Part shown: positions 9,179 through 17,607 of the stretch, piece after piece
How positions within the stretch are numbered: position 1 is the first letter of the stretch
Layout of the letters: each line of letters starts with the position of its first letter
Assembly: GCA_900149785.2 (NCBI GenBank)
Contig: FSSI02000001.1
Location: forward strand, 186,001 to 250,000
Length of the DNA: 64,000 nt
Direction of reading: 5' to 3'
Source of the DNA: Sodalinema lacuna_A
GTDB taxonomy: Bacteria; Cyanobacteriota; Cyanobacteriia; Cyanobacteriales; Geitlerinemataceae
Translations under genes and position numbers: made by a program
The notes under the pieces: generated by a model
Databases searched by the model: none
The model's input: the letters and a program-made list of their open reading frames with translations, nothing else
Told to the model about the DNA's origin: nothing

Positions 9179-10546
9179 ATGGGTATTGCCAGCATCAACC
9201 CCGCCACGGGAGAAACCATCAAAACCTTCACGGCCCTGAGCGACACGGAACTCGAAGCCAAACTCGAACGAGCCGATCGCACCTTTGGGCAATACCGCCA
9301 TACGATGATGGTCCAGCGATCGCGCTGGCTCCAGAACGCGGCCGATATCCTCGAACGAGAGGCCCAAGCTTTCGGGGAACTGATCACCCGAGAAATGGGT
9401 AAACCCATCGCCCAAGCCGTCGCCGAGGTCAACAAATGCGCCCTCGTCTGCCGCTACTACGCTGACAACGCCGCTGAGTTTCTGGCCGATCGCCCCGTCA
9501 CCACCGATGCCTCCTTTAGTTACACGGCCTATCATCCCCTGGGAGCGATCCTGGCGGTCATGCCCTGGAATTTCCCCTTTTGGCAAGTCTTCCGCTTTGC
9601 GGCCCCGGCTCTGATGGCAGGCAATGTGGGCTTACTCAAACACGCCTCGAATGTTCCTCAATGTGCCTTGGCGATCGAGTCGGTTTTCTCGGAAGCGGGA
9701 TTCCCCAGCGGTGCTTTCCAAACCTTGCTGATTGGGGCCGATCGCGTGGCGGCACTTCTAGCTGATGATCGCATCCAAGCGGCGACCCTCACGGGCAGTG
9801 AAGGGGCCGGAATTAGCCTCGCCGAACAAGCGGGTAAAAACCTGAAAAAAACGGTTCTGGAACTCGGTGGCAGTGATCCCTTTATCGTCATGGGGAGTGC
9901 CAACCTCGAAGCCGCTGTCAGCACGGCTGTCACCGCCCGGATGCTCAACAGCGGCCAGTCTTGCATTGCGGCCAAACGCTTCATCATCCACGACTCGATT
10001 GCCGATGAGTTTGAAGGGCGCTTCCTGGCTAAACTGGAGGCTCTGCGCTTTGGCGATCCCTTCACTCCTGACAACGATCTCGGGCCGCTAGCCACTCCTG
10101 GCATTCGCGATGAACTGCATCAACAGGTGCAAACCTTAGTCAAGCAGGGCGCTAAACTCCGACTTGGGGGCGAACTCCCTGAGGGGCCGGGGAACTTTTA
10201 CCCGGCGACGTTACTCAGCGATATTCCATCAGGGACACTTGCTGATGATCAAGAACTGTTTGGCCCTGTGGCTTTGCTGTTTCGCGTCAGTACGATCGAT
10301 GAGGCGATCGCCCTGGCGAACCGAGTCCCCTATGGCTTAGGCGCCAGTGCTTGGACAACAGTAGAACCCGAGCAACAACAATTCATCAGTGAATTGGAAG
10401 CGGGAGCCGTTTTTCTCAACGGTATGGTCAAATCTGATCCGCGACTGCCCTTCGGTGGCATCAAGAAATCAGGCTATGGCCGCGAACTCGCTGTAGAAGG
10501 TATTCAGGAGTTTGTCAACATCAAAACTGTGGTCATCAGTCAATAG
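9179..10546 (+). CDS. gabD: Succinate-semialdehyde dehydrogenase (aldehyde dehydrogenase family)
   Basis: Cytosolic NAD(P)-dependent enzyme of 455 residues oxidising succinic semialdehyde to succinate. The ALDH fold is full length: cofactor region around AVMPWNFPFWQVFR, general-base E228 in LELGGSDPF, nucleophile C262 in NSGQSCIAAKRF, and the late LPFGGIKKSGYGRE motif. The length and start MGIASINPATGE match short SSADH enzymes. The next gene on the same strand encodes a ThDP enzyme of the 2-oxoglutarate decarboxylase type; in cyanobacteria these two together convert 2-oxoglutarate to succinate and replace 2-oxoglutarate dehydrogenase. Sequence alone cannot separate SSADH from close aldehyde dehydrogenases; the neighbour makes it likely. 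Confidence 0.87.
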   Translation: MGIASINPATGETIKTFTALSDTELEAKLERADRTFGQYRHTMMVQRSRWLQNAADILEREAQAFGELITREMGKPIAQAVAEVNKCALVCRYYADNAAEFLADRPVTTDASFSYTAYHPLGAILAVMPWNFPFWQVFRFAAPALMAGNVGLLKHASNVPQCALAIESVFSEAGFPSGAFQTLLIGADRVAALLADDRIQAATLTGSEGAGISLAEQAGKNLKKTVLELGGSDPFIVMGSANLEAAVSTAVTARMLNSGQSCIAAKRFIIHDSIADEFEGRFLAKLEALRFGDPFTPDNDLGPLATPGIRDELHQQVQTLVKQGAKLRLGGELPEGPGNFYPATLLSDIPSGTLADDQELFGPVALLFRVSTIDEAIALANRVPYGLGASAWTTVEPEQQQFISELEAGAVFLNGMVKSDPRLPFGGIKKSGYGRELAVEGIQEFVNIKTVVISQ

Positions 10547-10701
10547 TCTCCAATGGTATCGGTTCCGAGTTGCCCCTTCTGGATCAATTTGGGCGAAGGA
10601 CTTGGCAAAGGGATTATCTTGGAATTGTGGTTTCACACCTGTTATCGCGTCTGTTCACGTCTGTTAATTCAACTCATTTCAACGCAACGCAAGGGGTCTT
10701 A

Positions 10702-12339
10702 ATGAACACTGCGGAACTCTTAGTCAAATGTCTGGAAAACGAGGGCGTCAAATATGTCTTCGGCTTGCCGGGTGAAGAAAATATGCAAGTCCTCGAAGCT
10801 CTACGAGGCTCGCCGATTCAGTTTGTCACCACCCGCCATGAGCAGGGGGCGGCCTTTATGGCGGATGTCTATGGACGCTTAACGGGAAAAGCGGGGGTTT
10901 GTCTGTCTACCCTCGGGCCTGGGGCGACGAACCTGATGACGGGGGTGGCTGATGCCAACCTCGATGGTGCGCCTCTTGTGGCGATTACGGGCCAGGTGGG
11001 AACGGATCGGATGCACATTGAATCTCATCAATATTTGGATTTGGTGGCGATGTTCGCTCCGGTAACCAAGTGGAATTCGCAGATTGTTCGCCCGAGTAAT
11101 ACCCCGGAAATTGTCCGTAAGGCGTTTAAACGGGCGCAACAGGAAAAACCGGGGGCGGTTCATATTGATTTGCCCGAAAATATCGCTGAGATGCCGGTGC
11201 AAGGAAGCCCTCTCAAGTGCGATCGCCAGGACAAAATCTATGCCTCGTATAAGAGTCTCAATGATGCGGCCACGGCCATTTCTCGGGCGAATAATCCTCT
11301 GATTTTGGTGGGGAATGGGGCGATTCGTGATGATGCGAGTGATGCTCTGACGGAGTTTGCGACTCGGTTGAATATCCCGGTGGCGAATACGTTTATGGGT
11401 AAGGGGGCGATCGCCTATACGCATCCCCTAGCTCTCTGGACGGTGGGATTGCAACAGCGCGATTACATCAGTTGTGGCTTTGACAACACGGATTTGGTGA
11501 TTGCGGTTGGCTATGATTTGATTGAGTATTCTCCTAAGAAATGGAATCCCAAGGGGGAAATTCCCATTGTTCATATTGGGACGGATTCGGCGGAGATTGA
11601 CAGCAGCTACATTCCCTTGGTGGAAGTGGTGGGCAATATCACGGATTCCCTCGATGAGATTCTACGCCGTTCTGATCGCTCTAGTAAGGGAACTCCTCAT
11701 GCCCTCTCGCTGCGGGATGATATTCGCCAGGATTACGAGCAGCACGCCAATGATAATGAGTTTCCGATTAAGCCTCAGAAGCTGATTTACGATTTGCGGC
11801 AGGTGATGGGGCCTGATGATGTGGTGATTTCTGATGTGGGCGCTCATAAGATGTGGATTGCTCGTCATTATCACTGTGAACGGCCCAATACTTGTTTGAT
11901 TTCTAATGGGTTTGCGGCTATGGGGATTGCCATTCCGGGGGCGATCGCGGCGAAGCTGGTTCACCCGGATCGTAAGATTGTGGCGGCGACGGGGGATGGC
12001 GGGTTCATGATGAATTGTCAGGAGTTGGAGACGGCTCTACGCACGAAAACCCCGTTTGTGACCATTATTTTCAATGATGGGGGCTATGGCTTGATTGAGT
12101 GGAAGCAGGAGGCTCAATATGGACGGGCTTCGTTTATTGAGTTCGGCAACCCGGATTTTGTCAAGTTTGCTGAAAGTATGGGCTTGAAAGGCTATCGGGT
12201 GACGTCTACGGAGGAGTTTGTGCCGATTTTGAAGGAGGCGTTGGCCCAGGATGTACCGGCAGTGATTGACTGTCCGGTGGATTATCGGGAAAATGCTCGC
12301 TTTTCGGCGAAATCGGGTGAGTTGAGCTGTCCGATGTAA
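10702..12339 (+). CDS. ThDP-dependent 2-oxoglutarate decarboxylase (acetolactate-synthase-like)
   Basis: Enzyme of 545 residues of the acetolactate synthase/POX family. The ThDP-activating glutamate is E47 in TRHEQGAAF; the cofactor-binding GDGGFMMN motif with its downstream FNDGGYGLI lies in the C-terminal third. ATG 10702 follows AAGGGG at good spacing; a start at 10570 would add 44 residues absent from the family. Although it resembles ilvB, its position directly after succinate-semialdehyde dehydrogenase is the arrangement of the cyanobacterial 2-oxoglutarate decarboxylase that yields succinic semialdehyde and closes the TCA cycle. There is no regulatory-subunit gene nearby, which also argues against acetolactate synthase. 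Substrate assignment rests on context. Confidence 0.85.
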   Translation: MNTAELLVKCLENEGVKYVFGLPGEENMQVLEALRGSPIQFVTTRHEQGAAFMADVYGRLTGKAGVCLSTLGPGATNLMTGVADANLDGAPLVAITGQVGTDRMHIESHQYLDLVAMFAPVTKWNSQIVRPSNTPEIVRKAFKRAQQEKPGAVHIDLPENIAEMPVQGSPLKCDRQDKIYASYKSLNDAATAISRANNPLILVGNGAIRDDASDALTEFATRLNIPVANTFMGKGAIAYTHPLALWTVGLQQRDYISCGFDNTDLVIAVGYDLIEYSPKKWNPKGEIPIVHIGTDSAEIDSSYIPLVEVVGNITDSLDEILRRSDRSSKGTPHALSLRDDIRQDYEQHANDNEFPIKPQKLIYDLRQVMGPDDVVISDVGAHKMWIARHYHCERPNTCLISNGFAAMGIAIPGAIAAKLVHPDRKIVAATGDGGFMMNCQELETALRTKTPFVTIIFNDGGYGLIEWKQEAQYGRASFIEFGNPDFVKFAESMGLKGYRVTSTEEFVPILKEALAQDVPAVIDCPVDYRENARFSAKSGELSCPM

Positions 12340-12424
12340 GGTTTCCCAGACTCACTCTGGATTTGCGGAGTTCTGCTCATACGGCTTTGGCGGTATGGGC
12401 AGTTTTATTTCGGGTTCTTCCTCG

Positions 12425-12595
12425 CTTCCTCGTGACTTGGCTCAGCCAAGTCATGCCATTCTTCCTCGTGACTTGGCTCAGCCAAGTCATGCCATTGGGG
12501 AGGCTCTGCCTCCCGAGAGCAGGCGGCAGAGCCGCCGAGAGTGCGTGTCACGGCTTCAGCCATGACACGAGGAGGGGACATGACACGAGGAGGGG
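12425..12595. repeat. Nested palindrome cluster (REP/MITE-like element)
   Basis: A 36-base unit is repeated perfectly in tandem (12425-12460 and 12461-12496); each copy contains the perfect hairpin GACTTGGCT-C-AGCCAAGTC. Downstream come GGGAGGC-TCT-GCCTCCC (12498-12514), GGCGGC-AGA-GCCGCC (12522-12536), an imperfect hairpin CGTGTCA...TGACACG (12544-12569), and a 17-base repeat CATGACACGAGGAGGGG at 12561 and 12579. The edges TCCTCGTG and CACGAGGA are inverted copies of each other, so the block looks like a non-autonomous element of nested stems. It fills most of the gap between two genes and may also end transcription of the upstream operon. Confidence 0.85.
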
Positions 12596-12698
12596 GTTGA
12601 GGTTGCTGCAAATGTAAAGTTTTATAACAAATTGGCGTATCTCCGTAAAACGAGGGCTGTTATCCCGACAGTAGTTATAGATGATTGGGAGGTTCCTC

Positions 12699-13373
12699 GT
12701 GGAGGATAGAGATACTCAACAGCCGAGCCATAATCCGCTTGCTCAGTTGGATGAGCGACTCAGGAGTTTAGCTCTTGAGGCTCAGAACTCCCCCCCAGGG
12801 AGTCGCCAGCGTCGTCGTGCTTTGACGCGACTGGTGCAACTGACTCGCACATCCGGTCGCCTCTGTCATCCTTATACTGGGCAGTTTCCCCATGTTTATG
12901 ATGATATTTATAATGAGGCGCTGCAAATGTTGTTTGTTTACATTTGCGATCGCATTGATGCCTATAACCCTAAGAGAAGTCCGTTTTTACGATGGGTTAA
13001 CTTTCTCTTGCAACGGCGTTTTTTCAATGAAGCAATTCCCCGGATTATTGGCGATCGCCGCGAGATTTCTAGCAATTCTCTCACGCCATCGGTTCAGGTA
13101 CAACAGCAAGTTTCGACGAGGGGGTTATCTCCGAGTCTATCTGAGGCGATCGGCCAATGTTTACGGGATGATCCCGGTGGACTCTTTGAACGTCGTACCC
13201 TGCGCCAAAAGCCAGAGGTGACGTTCAAAATAATTGCCATTCGACGACTCAATGGCGAGAGCTGGAAAAGCATTTCTGCTGATTTGGGAGTGCGTATCTC
13301 AACCTTGAGTGATTTTTATCAACGCAGTCTGAGTGAATTTTCTGAATTTATTAAAGACTACGTACAAACTTAG
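12699..13373 (+). CDS. Sigma-factor-like DNA-binding protein
   Basis: Protein of 224 residues. GTG 12699 is chosen because GGGAGG sits six bases upstream; an ATG at 12681 precedes that ribosome site. The middle (about 70-115) has the helical pattern of sigma-70 region 2 (YDDIYNEALQMLFVYICDRI, then an F/W/R-rich helix), and the C-terminus (about 180-215) has a helix-turn-helix-like stretch (ESWKSISADLGVRISTLSDF) as in region 4. It heads an operon-like run with the DUF1822 gene 29 bases downstream, so it may regulate the CHAT/CHASE2 cluster. Homology to ECF sigma factors is weak by eye; a sigma-like regulator is the best description. Confidence 0.6.
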   Translation: MEDRDTQQPSHNPLAQLDERLRSLALEAQNSPPGSRQRRRALTRLVQLTRTSGRLCHPYTGQFPHVYDDIYNEALQMLFVYICDRIDAYNPKRSPFLRWVNFLLQRRFFNEAIPRIIGDRREISSNSLTPSVQVQQQVSTRGLSPSLSEAIGQCLRDDPGGLFERRTLRQKPEVTFKIIAIRRLNGESWKSISADLGVRISTLSDFYQRSLSEFSEFIKDYVQT

Positions 13374-13402
13374 TAACCGAGAGTTTATGTAAGGAGCGAT
13401 CC

Positions 13403-14365
13403 ATGAATTATAGTCATCACGAGTTAACATTCAATGTTCCAATTACGCAAATGATGCGTTCTCAAGCAGATCACGTGAGTCAATATCAAGATACGTTAGA
13501 TAAATCTAGACAGGTTTATTGTAATATTTTGGCGGTGTTAGCCGTTGATTATTACTGTCAATGTATGGGAATTGAAACAAGTCTAGAACTAAGTACCGTG
13601 TGGGATCCGGGATTGCAATATTTGGCAAATAACGCTGATTTGGAACTCAAGGATTTAGGTCAGGTTCAATGTTGTGCCATGATGGTTAACCAGAACAAGG
13701 TTAAAGTTTCTCGGGAGGCTCAGTGCGATAAACTTGGCTATTTTGCCGTTGTGTTAGATGAAGACTCAAATGAGGCGGTTTTGCGAGGATTTTCCGAGAA
13801 TTTAATAGGAGATGGAGAAGAGTTTTCTTTGCAAAATTGGGATGATTTAGATCTGTTTTTGTTGAAGGTTGAAGAATGGGAAAATCAGCCATCAGCGGCA
13901 TCATCTCAGGTGACTGAGTTAAGCCAGTGGTTTCGTGGTTTAGCCGACGCAGGATGGCAGAGTCTCGAAGGGTTAATCACCCCAGAACAGCCTGCACCCG
14001 CCTGGGTGGTGAGAAGCCGGATGAAGAGTCAAGAGACTCAGCAAAACTCGGTGATTAAACGGGGAAAACTGCTTCATTTTGAGGGGATGTCGGAGGCGAT
14101 CGCTTTGTTGATTAGTTTAGATTCAGAAATTTCAGAGGAAGAGGAAATGGATGTTTCGGTGGAGATACAATCTCTAGATAGACAGGGTGAGTTGCCGCTG
14201 AATTTGGAGATTTCCATCTTGAATGATGAAGGTCAGACGGTGATGCAGGCTCTTGCTAAAAGTACGGAACATATTAAGCTAAACTTTAGTGGTCAGCCTC
14301 AAGAACAGTTTGGTGTTAAAGTTACATTGGGGACTGTCAGTTTTCTGGAACACTTTGTGATCTGA
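13403..14365 (+). CDS. DUF1822 family protein
   Basis: Cytoplasmic 320-residue protein of the cyanobacterial DUF1822 family, whose function is unknown. The N-terminal part has the family pattern: helical start (about 1-45), NILAVLAVDYYCQCMGIET (about 46-64), then a beta-rich region with YFAVVLDEDSNEAVLRGF. The C-terminal part (about 200-320) is beta-rich and acidic. AAGGAG lies eight bases before the ATG. It is followed within 23 bases by the CHAT-CHASE2 receptor; DUF1822 genes commonly precede CHAT or CHASE2 genes in cyanobacteria, so it is probably an accessory component of that signalling module. This role is inference. Confidence 0.8.
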   Translation: MNYSHHELTFNVPITQMMRSQADHVSQYQDTLDKSRQVYCNILAVLAVDYYCQCMGIETSLELSTVWDPGLQYLANNADLELKDLGQVQCCAMMVNQNKVKVSREAQCDKLGYFAVVLDEDSNEAVLRGFSENLIGDGEEFSLQNWDDLDLFLLKVEEWENQPSAASSQVTELSQWFRGLADAGWQSLEGLITPEQPAPAWVVRSRMKSQETQQNSVIKRGKLLHFEGMSEAIALLISLDSEISEEEEMDVSVEIQSLDRQGELPLNLEISILNDEGQTVMQALAKSTEHIKLNFSGQPQEQFGVKVTLGTVSFLEHFVI

Positions 14366-14388
14366 GAGATAACAAGAGGATATAAATC

Positions 14389-16701
14389 ATGACGAAACTT
14401 GTGACTTTCAAACTGACTGGTAGCTTGGATAATATGGGTTTTCAAGTCTCTTTGGAAATCAGTCAAGATGGCGATCGCCCCTCGATTGAAGAGACGGGTC
14501 AGTTGCCCGCTGCCCCGGATTTACTGGCTCAGTTAGACCGCCATTGGTTAGAGAACTATCGCCCGTTGAGTGCGCCGTATCGGATTAAGTCAAAGGGGAT
14601 TGAATATGGTGGTTCAATTCAGGCACGTTTGAAGGCCTGTCAGGAGTCGGGGAAGAGCTTGCGCGATCGCCTCAACACTTGGTTGGATGCGGAGTCTTTT
14701 CGAGGCATTGATCGTCTATTACGGCAACAGCTCAAGCCCGATGATGATATCCGGGTTCTTATTCGCACCAATGACACCCGTTTGCATAAACTTCCCTGGC
14801 ATTTGTGGAGTTTTTGCCAAAGTTATCCTAAAACAGAAATTGCTTTGAGTCCACCGAAGTTTCAACGTCGTGAGCGATTTTCCTCTCAGGGTGGGAGGCA
14901 GAAAATTAGAATTTTAGCAATTTTGGGTCATGCTGAGGGGATTAAGGTAGAGAGCGATCGCCAAATCCTAAAGAATTTACCGGGTGCAGAGGTCAAATTT
15001 TTAGATGAACCCACCCAGTCTGAGATTAATGATCAGCTCTGGGACCAACCCTGGGATATTATCTTTTTTGCCGGTCATAGTGAAACGGAGGGAGATGAGG
15101 GACGGATTCACATTAACCCCAGGGAGAGTCTGACGATTGATGAACTGTGGTATGCCTTGCGCAAGGCGGTGAATCAGGGGTTACAGGTGGCAATTTTCAA
15201 CTCCTGTGATGGGTTGGGGTTAGCGCGTCGTTTGGATGACCTGCAAATCCCAATTACGATTGTGATGCGGGAGTTAATTCCGGATCAGGTGGCTCATAAG
15301 TTTTTGAAGTATTTTCTCTTGGGATTTGCTGACGGAAAGCCTTTTTATCAAGCGGTACGAGAGGCGCGGGAGCGGTTGCAGGGGATGGAAAATGAGTTTC
15401 CCTGTGCCAGTTGGCTACCGGTGATCTGTCAGCATCCTTGGGAGGTTCCGCCGACGTGGCAAGGGTTATTGACGCCGTTGTCTCCACCGCCTTTCCGGAC
15501 GTCTCCTTGGTGGAGTGGGTTAGGGAAGGTGTTGGTGGCTAGTATGCTGGTGACGAGTTTGGTGATGGGTGGGCGATCGTTGGGCTGGTTAGAACAGTCG
15601 GAGTTGAGTGCGTATGATCATTTGCTGCGATCGCGTCCCGCCGAGGCTCCCGATCCTCGACTGTTGATTATCAAAGTCACAGAAGGCGATTTACAACGAT
15701 TAGGAAGTGACCCGATTTCTGATGAAGCTTTGCTGCGTCTTTTTCAAAGATTAGAACAGTATCAACCTCGCTTAATAGGTCTTAATATTTTTCGCGATAA
15801 GCCACAAGAGCCAGGTCATCAAGCCTTTATTGAATACCTAAAACAGAGTGATAACGTGGTTGCTGTTTGTGATATGGGTATGGATAACAAACCGGAAACT
15901 AGAATCAGCCCCCCCCCTGGACTTAATGAAGCATCCTTAGGATTTAGTGATATTGTGTATGATCAATCCGATATGTTGGTCAGACGTTATCTTCTAGAAA
16001 TGCCCGCAGGTTCTCCTTGTGACACCCGTTTCGCCTTTAGTTTTAAACTAGCAATGCGCTACTTAGAGCAAGAAGGTTACAGGCTTGAAGAAACATCTGA
16101 TAACGATTTTAAAATTAGCAATAAGGTGTTTTACGAGTTGCCCCCAACGGCTGGGGGGTATCGACTTTCAGAGGAACAAATAGCCGATAGCTATCAAATC
16201 TTGATCAACTATAGATCTGGAAGTACTGTTGCTCGAACCCTGACATTCTCTCAGGTCATGGATGACTTGCTTGATGAACAGCTCAATGAGATTGTCCGAG
16301 ATAACATTGTTTTAATTGGCAATCAAAAAAGGAGTCGCAATAACTTTTATTCAACTCCATATACAACCTATGAAACACCATTGCCACATGTTGTTCTTCA
16401 AGCACACTTAATCAGTCAGATTTTAAGTGCTGTACTCGACAACCGTCCTTTATTGGGTTGGTGGAGTCAGGTAAACGAAACCCTCTGGATTTGGGTTTGG
16501 GCAGTGGTTGGGGGGCTACTAGCCTGGTTTAGCCGCAAAGCCATTATTTTTACACTTGGTATTGCTGTTGCTGGGGGAACGATTGTTTTTGCTGGGTTTA
16601 TGCTATTATTAAATGGTGTTTGGATACCCACTGTCCCAGCCATCTTATCTTTGTGTATAACTGGGATTTCTTTGGTTTTTTATAAAGAATCTAAGAACTA
16701 A
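14389..16701 (+). CDS. CHAT-CHASE2 membrane receptor (caspase-like protease domain plus sensor)
   Basis: Protein of 770 residues. Residues about 1-120 form a small N-terminal domain. A CHAT caspase-like domain follows (about 165-360) with the probable His-Cys pair H230 (FFAGHSE) and C273 (FNSCDGLG). A membrane helix lies near 378-396, then an extracytoplasmic CHASE2 sensor (about 400-655, starting with LSAYDHLLRSRP), then three C-terminal membrane helices. CHAT should face the cytosol and CHASE2 the periplasm, giving a transmembrane receptor-protease. The coding style changes inside the gene: GC counted by hand is 58% at 15421-15480 but 38% at 15781-15840, near the CHAT/CHASE2 junction, suggesting domain recombination. 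Ligand and substrate are unknown. Confidence 0.85.
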   Translation: MTKLVTFKLTGSLDNMGFQVSLEISQDGDRPSIEETGQLPAAPDLLAQLDRHWLENYRPLSAPYRIKSKGIEYGGSIQARLKACQESGKSLRDRLNTWLDAESFRGIDRLLRQQLKPDDDIRVLIRTNDTRLHKLPWHLWSFCQSYPKTEIALSPPKFQRRERFSSQGGRQKIRILAILGHAEGIKVESDRQILKNLPGAEVKFLDEPTQSEINDQLWDQPWDIIFFAGHSETEGDEGRIHINPRESLTIDELWYALRKAVNQGLQVAIFNSCDGLGLARRLDDLQIPITIVMRELIPDQVAHKFLKYFLLGFADGKPFYQAVREARERLQGMENEFPCASWLPVICQHPWEVPPTWQGLLTPLSPPPFRTSPWWSGLGKVLVASMLVTSLVMGGRSLGWLEQSELSAYDHLLRSRPAEAPDPRLLIIKVTEGDLQRLGSDPISDEALLRLFQRLEQYQPRLIGLNIFRDKPQEPGHQAFIEYLKQSDNVVAVCDMGMDNKPETRISPPPGLNEASLGFSDIVYDQSDMLVRRYLLEMPAGSPCDTRFAFSFKLAMRYLEQEGYRLEETSDNDFKISNKVFYELPPTAGGYRLSEEQIADSYQILINYRSGSTVARTLTFSQVMDDLLDEQLNEIVRDNIVLIGNQKRSRNNFYSTPYTTYETPLPHVVLQAHLISQILSAVLDNRPLLGWWSQVNETLWIWVWAVVGGLLAWFSRKAIIFTLGIAVAGGTIVFAGFMLLLNGVWIPTVPAILSLCITGISLVFYKESKN

Positions 16702-16747
16702 GTAAAAATTCATGAAAGCTGTAATTTAAGCTATCGATGTGATTGTC

Positions 16748-17569
16748 ATGAAATTATCAGGAAACCACACACTGAAACTCACTGCTCTGAGCATTTTTAT
16801 CCTAAGTTTTAGCCAACCATTACTAGCTTATGCAGGTGAAGCTAATCAACTAAGACAAGGGTTGAGCAAAAATCTGATTGAATTCATTTTTAATCGTAAC
16901 TCAGAGTCAGAGGAGGAAAGTGCGAATGATGACTCAGACTCTGAGCGGCCGAGACGTAGACCAACAGGACGAACTCCAGGGGCTGACCGGGATGATTGCC
17001 CAGCTACTGCATTGCCTTTGACAGCTTTAATTCCAATCTACGATGATGAGCCAACTTTGACGGTTTCTGAGTATCCTACATTTTGGTTTTATATTCCTCA
17101 TCAACCTAACGAGATCGTTGCTGGAGAGTTTGTTTATACCAATCAAAATGGCGAACAAGTTTATCGAGGATTTTTTGAACTTAAAAATACACCAGGGGTT
17201 GTCAATATAGCCATTCCGCCTGAATCAGAAATTAGTTTATCTGTTGATCACAACTACCGTTGGTTCTTGAAGTTATTTTGCGATCCACGGGATCCATCTA
17301 GCTATGTGTTTTTGGAAGGAGATATCAAACGAGTTGATGTTGACGAAGAACTGATGACTGAATTAACCTCACAAGAGGATGAAGATTATATTGTTTATGC
17401 ACGTCATGAAATTTGGCATGATGCTTTAACCAGTCTAGGCTCCAGGTTACGTGCTGATGAGACAGAAGAGGTCATTCAAGACAACTGGCGTAAGCTCTTG
17501 GAGGATGTTGATTTAGGGCATCTTGCTGATGAACCTGTTTTAGAGTGCTGTACACTAGAACAGCTATAA
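16748..17569 (+). CDS. Exported DUF928 family protein (copy 1)
   Basis: Secreted or periplasmic 273-residue protein of unknown function. ATG 16748 gives a clean signal peptide (KLSG then a hydrophobic stretch ending QPLLAYA); an in-frame GTG at 16739 would add three residues. After an acidic, then arginine-rich linker with low complexity (about 50-80) comes the DUF928 core: CPATALPLTALIP, PTFWFYIPH, GEFVYTNQNGEQVYRG, a Y/W-rich strand ending in FLKLFCDP, and a C-terminal helical YARHEIWHDALTSLG segment. Similar in layout to the gene at 19015. It lies between two CHASE2 genes, so it may present or bind a periplasmic signal; this is inference. Confidence 0.8.
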   Translation: MKLSGNHTLKLTALSIFILSFSQPLLAYAGEANQLRQGLSKNLIEFIFNRNSESEEESANDDSDSERPRRRPTGRTPGADRDDCPATALPLTALIPIYDDEPTLTVSEYPTFWFYIPHQPNEIVAGEFVYTNQNGEQVYRGFFELKNTPGVVNIAIPPESEISLSVDHNYRWFLKLFCDPRDPSSYVFLEGDIKRVDVDEELMTELTSQEDEDYIVYARHEIWHDALTSLGSRLRADETEEVIQDNWRKLLEDVDLGHLADEPVLECCTLEQL

Positions 17570-17607
17570 TGTGAAGTAGTGTATTGAGTATAAGTGGAGT
17601 TTAGTTG

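Noticed and set aside
9005..9586. Minus-strand frame of 193 codons
   Set aside because: Antisense shadow of the aldehyde dehydrogenase gene and its upstream region.
12363..12617. Open frame of 84 codons on the plus strand
   Set aside because: It lies across the palindrome cluster; its repeated peptide comes from tandem DNA repeats, and no ribosome site or homology is seen.
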